Shown here: positions 1 to 12,637 of the stretch, piece after piece
How the letters are laid out: each line of letters begins with the position of its first letter
Position numbering within the stretch: position 1 is the stretch's first letter
NCBI RefSeq assembly: GCF_003369915.1
Contig: NC_046677.1
Location: 18,928,913-18,992,912 of the forward strand
Origin: Drosophila miranda
Lineage: Eukaryota; Arthropoda; Insecta; Diptera; Drosophilidae
DNA length: 64,000 bases
Direction: 5' to 3'
Position numbers and translations under genes: made by a program
The notes under the pieces: model-generated
Database searches by the model: none
Told to the model about the DNA's origin: nothing
What the model saw: the letters and a program-made list of their open reading frames with translations, nothing else

Positions 1-3000
1 ATTCAGAGGTTTGGTAAAATGGCTGCACCTTAGCCGTTTATCTATAGATTTGTACAAACGATGCCTTAAACGACGGCTAATTAATGTACCTGTACCAGAA
101 AAATATAAAAACCCCAAGAATAAATCTATTTCGATCCTTAAAGATCCTTGAAAAACAATAAATGCGTGGCCCTTGTTGAAAAGCAAACAAATATTGAAAT
201 GTAGTAAATACATCGTTGCCTATTTCGAACGTTAAAATGCGGCATTCAGAGGTTTGGTAAAATGGCTGCACCTTAGCCGTTTATCTATAGATTTGTACAA
301 ACGATGCCTTAAACGACGGCTAATTAATGTACCTGTACCAGAAAAATATAAAAACACCAAGAATAAATCTATTTCGATCCTTAAAGATCCTTGAAAAACA
401 ATAAATGCGTGGCCCTTGTTGAAAAACTTACAAATATTACAATGTAGCATTGGCATCGTTGCCTATTTCGAACGTTAAAATGCGGCATTCAGAGGTTTGG
501 TAAAATGGCTGCACCTTAGCCGTTTATCTATAGATTTGTACAAACGATGCCTTAAACGACGGCTAATTAATGTACCTGTACCAGAAAAATATAAAAACAC
601 CAAGAATAAATCTATTTCGATCCTTAAAGATCCTTGAAAAACAATAAATGCGTGGCCCTTGTTGAAAAACTTACAAATATTACAATGTAGCATTGGCATC
701 GTTGCCTATTTCGAACGTTAAAATGCGGCATTCAGAGGTTTGGTAAAATGGCTGCACCTTAGCCGTTTATCTATAGATTTGTACAAACGATGCCTTAAAC
801 GACGGCTAATTAATGTACCTGTACCAGAAAAATATAAAAACCCCAAGAATAAATCTATTTCGATCCTTAAAGATCCTTGAAAAACAATAAATGCGTGGCC
901 CTTGTTGAAAAGCAAACAAATATTGAAATGTAGTAGTTACATCGTTGCCTATTTCGAACGTTAAAATGCGGCATTCAGAGGTTTGGTCAAATGGCTGCAC
1001 CTTAGCCGTTTATCTATAGATTTTTACAAACGATGCCTTAAACGACGGCTAATTAATGTACCTGTACCAGAAAAATATAAAAACCCCAAGAATAAATCTA
1101 TTTCGATCCTTAAAGATCCTTGAAAAACAATAAATGCGTGGCCCTTGTTGAAAAGCAAACAAATATTGAAATGTAGTAAATACATCGTTGCCTATTTCGA
1201 ACGTTAAAATGCGGCATTCAGAGGTTTGGTAAAATGGCTGCACCTTAGCCGTTTATCTATAGATTTGTACAAACGATGCCTTAAACGACGGCTACTTAAT
1301 GTACCTGTACCAGAAAAATATAAAAACCCCAAGAATAAATCTATTTCGATCCTTAAAGATCCTTGAAAAACAATAAATGCGTGGCCCTTGTTGAAAAGCA
1401 AACAAATATTGAAATGTAGTAAATACATCGTTGCCTATTTCGAACGTTAAAATGCGGCATTCAGAGGTTTGGTAAAATGGCTGCACCTTAGCCGTTTATC
1501 TATAGATTTGTACAAACGATGCCTTAAACGACGGCTAATTAATGTACCTGTACCAGAAAAATATAAAAACACCAAGAATAAATCTATTTCGATCCTTAAA
1601 GATCCTTGAAAAACAATAAATGCGTGGCCCTTGTTGAAAAGCAAACAAATATTGAAATGTAGTAAATACATCGTTGCCTATTTCGAACGTTAAAATGCGG
1701 CATTCAGAGGTTTGGTCAAATGGCTGCACCTTAGCCGTTTATCTATAGATTTGTACAAACGATGCCTTAAACGACGGTTAATTAATGTACCTGTACCAGA
1801 AAAATATAAAAACCCCAAGAATAAATCTATTTCGATCCTTAAAGATCCTTGAAAAACAATAAATGCGTGGCCCTTGTTGAAAAACTTACAAATATTACAA
1901 TGTAGCATTGGCATCGTTGCCTATTTCGAACGTTAAAATGCGGCATTCAGAGGTTTGGTAAAATGGCTGCACCTTAGCCGTTTATCTATAGATTTGTACA
2001 AACGATGCCTTAAACGACGGCTAATTAATGTACCTGTACCAGAAAAATATAAAAACACCAAGAATAAATCTATTTTGATCCTTAAAGATCCTTGAAAAAC
2101 AATAAATGCGTGGCCCTTGTTGAAAAGCAAACAAATATTGAAATGTAGTAAATACATCGTTGCCTATTTCGAACGTTAAAATGCGGCATTCAGAGGTTTG
2201 GTCAAATGGCTGCACCTTAGCCGTTTATCTATAGATTTGTACAAACGATGCCTTAAACGACGGCTAATTAATGTACCTGTACCAGAAAAATATAAAAACC
2301 CCAAGAATAAATCTATTTCGATCCTTAAAGATCCTTGAAAAACAATAAATGCGTGGCCCTTGTTGAAAAGCAAACAAATATTGAAATGTAGTAAATACAT
2401 CGTTGCCTATTTCGAACGTTAAAATGCGGCATTCAGAGGTTTGGTAAAATGGCTGCACCTTAGCCGTTTATCTATAGATTTGTACAAACGATGCCTTAAA
2501 CGACGGCTAATTAATGTACCTGTACCAGAAAAATATAAAAACACCAAGAATAAATCTATTTCGATCCTTAAAGATCCTTGAAAAACAATAAATGCGTGGC
2601 CCTTGTTGAAAAGCAAACAAATATTGAAATGTAGTAAATACATCGTTGCCTATTTCGAACGTTAAAATGCGGCATTCAGAGGTTTGGTCAAATGGCTGAA
2701 CCTTAGCCGTTTATCTATAGATTTGTACAAACGATGCCTTAAACGACGGCTAATTAATGTACCTGTACCAGAAAAATATAAAAACACCAAGAATAAATCT
2801 ATTTCGATCCTTAAAGATCCTTGAAAAACAATAAATGCGTGGCACTTGTTGAAAAACTTACAAATATTACAATGTAGCATTGGCATCGTTGCCTATTTCG
2901 AACGTTAAAATGCGGCATTCAGAGGTTTGGTCAAATGGCTGCACCTTAGCCGTTTATCTATAGATTTGTACAAACGATGCCTTAAACGACGGCTAATTAA

Positions 3001-4874
3001 TGTACCTGTACCAGAAAAATATAAAAACCCCAAGAATAAATCTATTTCGATCCTTAAAGATCCTTGAAAAACAATAATTGCGTGGCCCTTGTTGAAAAAC
3101 AAACAAATATTGCAATGTAGCATTGGCATCGTTGCCTATTTCGACAGTTAAAATGCGGCATTCAGAGGTTTGGTCAAATGGCTGCACCTTAGCCGTTTAT
3201 CTATAGATTTGTACAAACGATACCTTAAACGACGGCTAATTAATGTACCTGTATCAGAAAAATATAAAACCCCCAGGAATAAATCTATTTCGACTTTTCC
3301 CGAGTTTTCAGTCAGAGCTTGGTTTAAAGATCCTTGAAAAACAATAAATGCGTGGCCCTTGTTGAAAAACTTACAAATATTACAATGTAGCATTGGCATC
3401 GTTTCCTATTTCGAACGTTAAAATGCGGCATTCAGAGGTTTAGTAAAATGGCTGCACCTTAGCCGTTTATCTATAGATTTGTACAAACGATGCCTTAAAC
3501 GACGGCTAATTAATGTACCTGTACCAGAAAAATATAAAAACACCAAGAATAAATCTATTTCGATCCTTAAAGATCCTTGAAAAACAATAAATGCGTGGCA
3601 CTTGTTGAAAAACTTACAAATATTACAATGTAGCATTGGCATCGTTGCCTATTTCGAACGTTAAAATGCGGCATTCAGAGGTTTGGTCAAATGGCTGCAC
3701 CTTAGCCGTTTATCTATAGATTTGTACAAACGATGCCTTAAACGACGGCTAATTAATGTACCTGTACCAGAAAAATATAAAAACCCCAAGAATAAATCTA
3801 TTTCGATCCTTAAAGATCCTTGAAAAACAATAATTGCGTGGCCCTTGTTGAAAAACAAACAAATATTGCAATGTAGCATTGGCATCGTTGCCTATTTCGA
3901 CAGTTAAAATGCGGCATTCAGAGGTTTGGTCAAATGGCTGCACCTTAGCCGTTTATGTATAGATTTGTACAAACGATACCTTAAACGACGGCTAATTAAT
4001 GTACCTGTATCAGAAAAATATAAAACCCCCAGGAATAAATCTATTTCGACTTTTCCCGAGTTTTCAGTCAGAGCTTGGTTTAAAGATCCTTGAAAAACAA
4101 TAAATGCGTGGCCCTTGTTGAAAAACTTACAAATATTACAATGTAGCATTGGCATCGTTTCCTATTTCGAACGTTAAAATGCGGCATTCAGAGGTTTAGT
4201 AAAATGGCTGCACCTTAGCCGTTTATCTATAGATTTGTACAAACGATGCCTTAAACGACGGCTAATTAATGTACCTGTACCAGAAAAATATAAAAACCCC
4301 AAGAATAAATCTATTTCGATCCTTAAAGATCCTTGAAAAACAATAACTGCGTGGCCCTTGTTGAAAAACAAACAAATATTGCAATGTAGCATTGGCATCG
4401 TTGCCTATTTCGACAGTTAAAATGCGGCATTCAGAGGTTTGGTCAAATGGCTGCACCTTAGCCGTTTATTTATAGATTTGTACAAACGATACCTTAAACG
4501 ACGGCTAATTAATGTACCTGTACCAGAAAAATATAAAAACCCCAAGAATAAATCTATTTCGATCCTTAAAGATCCTTGAAAAACAATAATTGCGTGGCCC
4601 TTGTTGAAAAACAAACAAATATTGCAATGTAGCATTGGCATCGTTGCATATTTCGAACGTTAAAATGCCGCATTCAGAGGTTTGGTAAAATGGCTGCACC
4701 TTAGCCGTTTATCTATAGATTTGTACAAACGATGCCTTAAACGACGGCTAATTAATGTACCTGTACCAGAAAAATATAAAAACCCCAAGAATAAATCTAT
4801 TTCGATCCTTAAAGATCCTTGAAAAACAATAAATGCGTGGCCCTTGTTGAAAAACAAACAAATATTGCAATGTA
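1..4874. repeat. 243-bp satellite array, left block
   Basis: Head-to-tail monomers of 243 bp (81 x 3). The landmark GCGGCATTCAGAGG recurs near 239, 482, 725, 968 and so on to 4667. About 19 monomers plus a partial one cut by the window start are present. Copies are nearly identical and differ mainly in one variable block: subtype A has AAGCAAACAAATATTGAAATG, subtype B has AACTTACAAATATTACAATG, and subtype C has AACAAACAAATATTGCAATG. A 270-bp length variant starts at about 3152 and 3908. High identity over kilobases indicates recent unequal exchange or gene conversion. Because 243 is a multiple of three, each monomer shows the same 64- and 74-codon reading frames; these are by-products and not genes. 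Confidence 0.97.
2666..4177. repeat. 756-bp trimeric higher-order repeat, two copies
   Basis: Two consecutive 756-bp blocks (about 2666-3421 and 3422-4177) each contain two 243-bp monomers followed by a 270-bp monomer. Private changes recur at a 756-bp spacing, for example GTGGCACTTG at about 2852 and 3596, and the TTTTCCCGAG insert at about 3296 and 4052. This shows duplication of a three-monomer unit and not just of single monomers. A similar 270-243-243 order appears again from 5363. Confidence 0.85.
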
Positions 4875-5263
4875 TATTGCAAATGACTCTCGGCACGGGT
4901 CGAATAACACTCTTAGTCCGGCCCGGTGTGAGCTGAATGTGGGGGGTTGGGAAGTGGGTAGGTAGTGTGTAGGGATAGGGGAGTGTGTGAGCTACTTATA
5001 CGAGGCGGCACCACAAGCGCATCGTCAGTGTTGCTACTTCGCGAACACCCGCTGGCTGTCCGGGGCTGCTTATTTTCGGTACTCTCCCTAGGGATGTCCG
5101 ATTATTCGCAGCTGACCTACCTATATGACCTGTATATAGGTAGGTCGTTCGCTATCCGCAACCTGCGACCCGTCCGGTGGCCTCAGCTAGGCCCCCTTTG
5201 AGCCACCTCACGAGCTCATCAGACCAGAATCTGAATACTTAACGCTGCACTGAATTAGGCTGT
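4875..5263. other. GC-rich interruption in the satellite with a 13-bp hairpin
   Basis: About 390 bp unrelated to the satellite monomer and clearly richer in G and C splits the array. It contains a perfect inverted repeat, GACCTACCTATAT at 5114-5126 and its complement at 5134-5146, separated by a 7-base loop. No gene or known transposon is recognised. The right edge passes into a diverged satellite monomer (about 5264-5362), so the insertion lies inside an old part of the array. It could be a short foreign insertion or a filler from another locus. No clear target-site duplication was found by eye. Confidence 0.7.
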
Positions 5264-8200
5264 GTTTAGATCCCTGAAAAGTTTTAAATGCGTTGGCTTT
5301 GTTAAAAAAACATACAAAAGTTGCAATGTAGCATTGGCATCGTTGCCTATTTCGACAGTTAAAATGCGGCATTCAGAGGTTTGGTCAAATGGCTGCACCT
5401 TAGCCGTTTATCTATAGATTTGTACAAACGATACCTTAAACGACGGCTAATTAATGTACCTGTATCAGAAAAATATAAAACCCCCAGGAATAAATCTATT
5501 TCGACTTTTCCCGAGTTTTCAGTCAGAGCTTGGTTTAAAGATCCTTGAAAAACAATAAATGCGTGGCCCTTGTTGAAAAACTTACAAATATTACAATGAA
5601 GCATTGGCATCGTTTCCTATTTCGAACGTTAAAATGCGGCATTCAGAGGTTTAGTAAAATGGCTGCACCTTAGCCGTTTATCTATAGATTTGTACAAACG
5701 ATGCCTTAAACGACGGCTAATTAATGTACCTGTACCAGAAAAATATAAAAACCCCAAGAATAAATCTATTTCGATCCTTAAAGATCCTTGAAAAACAATA
5801 AATGCGTGGCCCTTGTTGAAAAACTTACAAATATTACAATGTAGCATTGGCATCGTTGCCTATTTTGAACGTTAAAATGCGGCATTCAGAGGTTTGGTAA
5901 AATGGCTGCACCTTAGCCGTTTATCTATAGATTTGTACAAACGATGCCTTAAACGACGGCTAATTAATGTACCTGTACCAGAAAAATATAAAAACACCAA
6001 GAATAAATCTATTTCGATCCTTAAAGATCCTTGAAAAACAATAAATGCGTGGCACTTGTTGAAAAACTTACAAATATTACAATGTAGCATTGGCATCGTT
6101 GCCTATTTCGAACGTTAAAATGCGGCATTCAGAGGTTTGGTCAAATGGCTGCACCTTAGCCGTTTATCTATAGATTTTTACAAACGATGCCTTAAACGAC
6201 GGCTAATTAATGTACCTGTACCAGAAAAATATAAAAACCCCAAGAATAAATCTATTTCGATCCTTAAAGATCCTTGAAAAACAATAAATGCGTGGCCCTT
6301 GTTGAAAAACTTACAAATATTACAATGTAGCATTGGAATCGTTGCCTATTTCGAACGTTAAAATGCGGCATTCAGAGGTTTGGTAAAATGGCTGCACCTT
6401 AGCCGTTTATCTATAGATTTGTACAAACGATGCCTTTAACGACGGCTAATTAATGTACCTGTACCAGAAAAATATAAAAACACCAAGAATAAATCTATTT
6501 CGATCCTTAAAGATCCTTGAAAAACAATAAATGCGTGGCCCTTGTTGAAAAGCAAACAAATATTGAAATGTAGTAGTTACATCGTTGCCTATTTCGAACG
6601 TTAAAATGCGGCATTCAGAGGTTTTGTCAAATGGCTGCACCTTAGCCGTTTATCTATAGATTTTTACAAACGATGCCTTAAACGACGGCTAATTAATGTA
6701 CCTGTACCAGAAAAATATAAAAACCCCAAGAATAAATCTATTTCGATCCTTAAAGATCCTTGAAAAACAATAAATGTGTAGCCCTTGTTGAAAAGCAAAC
6801 AAATATTGAAATGTAGTAGTTACATCGTTGCCTATTTCGAACGTTAAAATGCGGCATTCAGAGGTTTGGTCAAATGGCTGCACCTTAGCCGTTTATCTAT
6901 AGATTTGTACAAACGATGCCTCAAACGACGGCTAATTAATGTACCTGTACCAGAAAAATATAAAAACCCCAAGAATAAATCTATTTCGATCCTTAAAGTT
7001 CCTTGAAAATCAATAATTGCGTGGCCCTTGTTGAAAAACAAACAAATATTGAAATGTAGTAGTTACATCGTTGCCTATTTCGAACGTTAAAATGCGGCAT
7101 TCAGAGGTTTGGTAAAATGGCTGCACCTTAGCCGTTTATCTATAGATTTGTACAAACGATGCCTTAAACGACGGCTAATTAATGTACCTGTACCAGAAAA
7201 ATATAAAAACACCAAGAATAAATCTATTTCGATCCTTAAAGATCCTTGAAAAACAATAAATGCGTGGCCCTTGTTGAAAAGCAAACAAATATTGAAATGT
7301 AGTAAATACATCGTTGCCTATTTCGAACGTTAAAATGCGGCATTCAGAGGTTTGGTCAAATGGCTGCACCTTAGCCGTTTATCTATAGATTTGTACAAAC
7401 GATGCCTTAAACGACGGCTAATTAATGTACCTGTACCAGAAAAATATAAAAACCCCAAGAATAAATCTATTTCGATCCTTAAAGATCCTTGAAAAACAAT
7501 AAATGCGTGGCCCTTGTTGAAAAGCAAACAAATATTGAAATGTAGTAAATACATCGTTGCCTATTTCGAACGTTAAAATGCGGCATTCAGAGGTTTGGTA
7601 AAATGGCTGCACCTTAGCCGTTTATCTATAGATTTGTACAAACGATGCCTTAAACGACGGCTAATTAATGTACCTGTACCAGAAAAATATAAAAACCCCA
7701 AGAATAAATCTATTCCGATCCTTAAAGATCCTTGAAAAACAATAAATGTGTGGCCCTTGTTGAAAAGCAAACAAATATTGAAATGTAGTAGTTACATCGT
7801 TGCCTATTTCGAACGTTAAAATGCGGCATTCAGAGGTTTGGTCAAATGGCTGCACCTTAGCCGTTTATCTATAGATTTTTACAAACGATGCCTTAAACGA
7901 CGGCTAATTAATGTACCTGTACCAGAAAAATATAAAAACCCCAAGAATAAATCTATTTCGATCCTTAAAGATCCTTGAAAAACAATAAATGTGTGGCCCT
8001 TGTTGAAAAGCAAACAAATATTAAATGTAGTAGTTACATCGTTGCCTATTTCGAACGTTAAAATGCGGCATTCAGAGGTTTGGTCAAATGGCTGCACCTT
8101 AGCCGTTTATCTATAGATTTGTACAAACGATGCCTTAAACGACGGCTTATTAATGTACCTGTACCAGAAAAATATAAAAACCCCAAGAATAAATCTATTT

Positions 8201-9530
8201 CGATCCTTAAAGATCCTTGAAAAACAATAATTGCGTGGCCCTTGTTGAAAAACTTACAAATATTACAATGTAGCATTGGCATCGTTGCATATTTCGACCG
8301 TTAAAATGCGGCATTCAGAGGTTTGGTAAAATGGCTGCACCTTAGCCGTTTATCTATAGATTTGTACAAACGATGCCTTAAACGACGGCTAATTAATGTA
8401 CCTGTACCAGAAAAATATAAAAACCACAAGAATAAGTCTATTTCGATCCTTAAAGATCCTTGAAAAACAATAAATGTGTGGCCCTTTTTGAAAAGCAAAC
8501 AAATATTGAAATGTAGTAGTTACATCGTTGCCTATTTCGAACGTTAAAATGCGTCATTCAGATGTTTGGTCAAATGGCTGCACCTTAGCCGTTTATCTAT
8601 AGATTTGTACAAACGATGCCTTAAACGACGGCTTATTAATGTACCTGTACCAGAAAAATATAAAAACCCCAAGAATAAATCTATTTCGATCCTTAAAGAT
8701 CCTTGAAAAACAATAATTGCGTGGCCCTTGTTGAAAAACTTACAAATATTACAATGTAGCATTGGCATCGTTGCATATTTCGACCGTTAAAATGCGGCAT
8801 TCAGAGGTTTGGTAAAATGGCTGCACCTTAGCCGTTTATCTATAGATTTGTACAAACGATGCCTTAAACGACGGCTAATTAATGTACCTGTACCAGAAAA
8901 ATATAAAAACCACAAGAATAAGTCTATTTCGATCCTTAAAGATCCTTGAAAAACAATAAATGTGTGGCCCTTTTTGAAAAGCAAACAAATATTGAAATGT
9001 AGTAGTTACATCGTTGCCTATTTCGAACGTTAAAATGCGTCATTCAGATGTTTGGTCAAATGGCTGCACCTTAGCCGTTTATCTATAGATTTGTACAAAC
9101 GATACCTTAAACGACGGCTAATTAATGTACCTGTACCAGAAAAATATAAAAACCCCAAGAATAAATCTATTCCGATCCTTAAAGATCCTTGAAAAACAAT
9201 AAATGCGTGGCCCTTGTTGAAAAACAAACAAATATTGCAATGTAGCATTAGCATCGTTGCCTATTTCGACCGTTAAAATACGGCATTCAGAGGTTTGGTC
9301 AAATGGCTGCAACTTAGCCGTTTATCTATAGATTTGTACAAATGATACCTTAAACGACGGCTAATTAATGTACCTGTACCAGAAAAATATAAACCCCCAG
9401 GAATAAATCTGTTTCGACTTTTCCCGAGTTTTCAATCACAACTTGGTTTAAAGATCCTTGAAAAACAATAAATGCGTGGCCTTTGTTGAAAAACAAACAA
9501 ATATTGCAATGTAGCATTTGCATCGTTGCC
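5264..9530. repeat. 243-bp satellite array, right block
   Basis: Continuation of the same array with about 16 monomers. It starts with a diverged edge copy and ends in a 270-type monomer at about 9277-9530. The first full monomer (5363-5632) is also of the 270-bp type, so length variants sit at or near both edges of this block. One monomer near 8020 is two bases short. The array stops abruptly in unique AT-rich DNA at about 9530, roughly 250 bp from the RfC3 stop codon, with the direct repeat GATTGTCGATTGTCG at the junction (about 9532-9546). Confidence 0.96.
8062..9033. repeat. 486-bp dimeric higher-order repeat, two copies
   Basis: The pairs at about 8062-8547 and 8548-9033 share private variants: CATATTTCGACCG, AATAAGTCTATTTCG and GCCCTTTTTG recur at a spacing of exactly 486 bp. 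This is a recent duplication of two adjacent monomers near the right end of the array. Confidence 0.85.
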
Positions 9531-9786
9531 GATTGTCGATTGTCGGACGCCTACAACTGATGATTAGACATGTGATGATCCAATAAGTGAACTTACTTTG
9601 GTGGGCAGTTAACTCAGTGTAAACATAGAAAACAGTTAGCTCCTTGCAGGAAAATAATTTTTAAAAACTGTTCGAATAAAATAAAATTGGATGAAGTTTT
9701 AATAAGATTGAATGAAAAAGTTACATATGTATTTATTTTAAAACAGATGACATGAACAGATGAATATATGATTTAACCTTTTTTAT

Positions 9787-11081
9787 TTATTCCTTATGCA
9801 ATGAAACCATGTCCCGGCATATAAAAAAAGCAGAAACCAACGCTGCCGTATTTGCAATATCAGTGCAACCTTTTGTTAAACGTTCTTCGATGTGTGCAAG
9901 CTTCACAACCAATTCATTCATTACCGAAATCGGAAATTCAACTGTTTTTGTAAAGAATATAAAAAAAATCAAAGCAAAAACCATATCTTATTAACACTTA
10001 CGTCTCATTACAATTAAGTGCAACTCGGTGATTATGTCTTCGAGCGCTAGACCTCTAGCGCTCTTGGCAACGTCAACATCTGCGTGAATAAAGATATACT
10101 TTATGAATGTTTTACTTAAATTTAAACATTTTTACATACTTTGAAATGACACCTCAAAGTTGTGCCCCGAAAGCAACGCCTTCAATATGTTTTCAATATC
10201 TTGCCGTAAAGGATAGCCAGCACACATGTATACATTATCTTCGTTGACGACATCAAATGCCATAGAAGTGCTTTGTAAAACGTTCAGTACCTTTCGCATA
10301 TCGCCTTTTGAAAGAGTAAGCAGTGCCTTCTTTCCATTTTCTGTAATCTTTATACTACAACGGTACAATGCATTAAAAAACTAAAACGGTACAATGAATC
10401 AAAAAACTTACTCTTCCGACTGAACAATTTGTTCCAACCTAGGTATCATTTTATCAGGGGACAACGGCGCAAAACGAAAACGGGTGCATCGCGATTGTAG
10501 CGCCGGGATTATTTTGCTTAGATAATTGCAAATTATACAAAAACGGACGTTGTCCGTATACTTTTCAATGATGCGTCGTAAAGCGTTTTGAGCGTCGTTA
10601 GTCATAGCGTCTGCCTCATCTAATATAATAAGTTTAAAAGTATCGCAGAAAATTGTTCGCGTAGATGCAAAGTTAAGAATTTGGCCACGTACAATTCCAA
10701 TACCCCTATCATCGGAAGCATTAAGCTCTAGTACCATGGACTTAAAGAGCGCCGGCGGGTAAAGTTGTCGGGCACACGCCAATATGGTGCTTGTTTTACC
10801 AGTCCCCGGTGGTCCATAAAAAAGTAAATGGGGAAGCTGTTTCTGACTAATAAAGCGATTGACTGAAATTGAATTGAGTACTTATTTGATTGATCTCATC
10901 TTTTATTGATAAACTTACTTGTTAAAATTATTTCGTCATGAGATATAAGGTCATCTAATGAATATGGGCGATATTTCTCAACCCTGAAAATATAATATTT
11001 TATTTTGTATAATATGTTTGAATTAGTTTACAAGATTACATACCATGGCTTGCGCAAAGCAGTTTCGTTATTATCACACAT
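9787..11081 (-). CDS. RfC3: Replication factor C subunit 3 (human RFC5 homologue)
   Basis: Small AAA+ subunit of the RFC clamp loader, which opens PCNA and loads it on primed DNA during replication. Six exons fit in phase: 11044-11081, 10919-10983, 10412-10862, 10140-10354, 10002-10079 and 9787-9941, giving 333 residues, the expected family length. Visible motifs are the P-loop GPPGTGKT (about 51-58), the Walker B sequence ILDEAD (about 114-119) and the RFC-box SRC (about 158-160). The N-terminal WVEKYRP motif is split by intron 1, where a TGG codon is completed across the junction. The intron between 10355 and 10411 carries a tandem duplication of about 30 bp. A satellite array lies just downstream. 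The identification is firm because similarity to RFC5 runs along the whole protein. Confidence 0.96.
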
Positions 11082-11575
11082 TGCTAGTCACAAATTCAAT
11101 CAAAATAAACTTATTCCTATACGCGCCTTTTTGTAACGATAACGATAACAATATCGTTAGATACGGTATTTAATTGATATACACACTTCACATAACGTCG
11201 CTGAGTTAGCATTATTCTGGAACATAAAACACAGAACAACAATATTAGCATTTCCATACATAAGACATCTCGGTGAGAGGAGACTAACACCAAAACGTTT
11301 GGTGTTGGAAAAAGAGACAGATGTAAAACCAAAGCCTATGCATTATTTTTATGTATTCCGGTTCGTTCTATCACACCCCCATGGAATCCATTCATTCTCT
11401 CTATTCCAATTCAACGATGAGCATAATGTGAACTTTTCTTTGCTTTATGTATGCGGTCACACTATTCTGTATGAAAATAACTATTTATTAAACAATTTCG
11501 GTCAGTGGAGATTGCGAGCACTCAATTTGCTTAAAAAGTAATTCTTTAGAACATCAACAAAAATTGATACAAACA

Positions 11576-12637
11576 ATGGCAACCAAACGACGAAAACGTT
11601 CACCAAGCGATAACATAAACGAAAGAAAGAGTAAAAAACATACTCTTGATTCGGATGAAGAAGATTCTGACCACTACGAACGGTGTGAATAAATTGTTAA
11701 GATTATGGTTTATTTTCTTTTACAACCTATTATCTTACAGTGAATATATGAATGATAGCGACATTGAAGGCGGCGAGGAGGGCATTCCAAAAGTAGAAGA
11801 CAATGTAAAGGTAACACCTTTTAATATGCGAGAGGAGTTGGAAGAAGGTCATTTTGATAAAGATGGCCATTACCATTGGAATGTTGACACGGAAATAAAA
11901 GATAATTGGTTGGATAACATCGATTGGGTTAAGGTAAGGATGATTAATTCAGTATCTCTTATCATATCAAAATTTGTATCCCTTAGATCGAGAAAGGTGA
12001 CTCCAAAAATGGCGATCAAAGCTTAAATACGTCGGATAGTTCTATAGAACCCCCAGCGAATCCCTTCAATTTGTCTATGACACTAAGAAAAATATTGGAA
12101 TATTTAAAAGAGGGGGAAAGCGTTCAACAAGCCTTGAAAAGATTGGGAAGTCAGCGTCCAGCGGTATCAACTCTGGAAAGAATAAAACAAAAGAAAGCTG
12201 GCTTTGTTGATACAAAAACTCAAGATATTTTGAAACTAACTGAACTTGCTAATGAAATACTTTTAAGGACGGGCAACATGAATATATATGACGAAACTAC
12301 GGAAAGCATTAACTCCAAGCTAACTGATTTGCCTAGCACAAGCAAATCTACAATTGATGACGAGGTTGACATGTATGCTGATGATTTCGATTTGAAAGAG
12401 TCTCAACGTTTTAAAGCGCGTCCTACATCAAGTCAAACTATGACCGATTCGTCTGAAGTCATGTGGGAGTTTAAGTGGACACAAAATAACGATGAAATCC
12501 ATGGCCCTTTTACCACTGATAAGATGTTAAAATGGTCCAAAGAAAAATATTTCAAAAATGGAGTCTATGCTCGGAAATGTGGCGAAAAATCCAACTTTTA
12601 TTCCAGCAATAGAATAGACTTTGAATTATATTTGTAA
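11576..12637 (+). CDS. holn1: GYF-domain U5 snRNP protein, CD2BP2/LIN1 homologue
   Basis: Homologue of human CD2BP2 and yeast Lin1, a U5 snRNP-associated assembly factor. Three exons: 11576-11682, 11741-11933 and 11987-12637, giving 316 residues. The N-terminus is basic (KRRKR) and is followed by acidic stretches; the conserved block around NDSDIEGGEEG spans the first splice junction. A GYF domain fills the last 59 residues, recognisable from W-x-x-N-D-E-x-H-GPF and the following MLKW and KYF. The first donor (CG|GTGTGA) is weak, but the junction is supported because it restores the conserved frame. The gene is divergent from RfC3, with about 490 bp between start codons, so a shared promoter region is likely. 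The symbol is from memory of the fly orthologue. Confidence 0.88.

Noticed and set aside
1-9312. Dozens of 64-, 74- and 83-codon minus-strand reading frames in the first 9.3 kb
   Set aside because: They repeat every 243 bp because the monomer is 81 codons long and has few stops. They have no recognisable domain and no independent evidence of translation, and the two overlapping frames occur in every monomer.
1-9530. CRISPR-like array
   Set aside because: The repeats are contiguous 243-bp units without unique spacers, in a eukaryotic setting.
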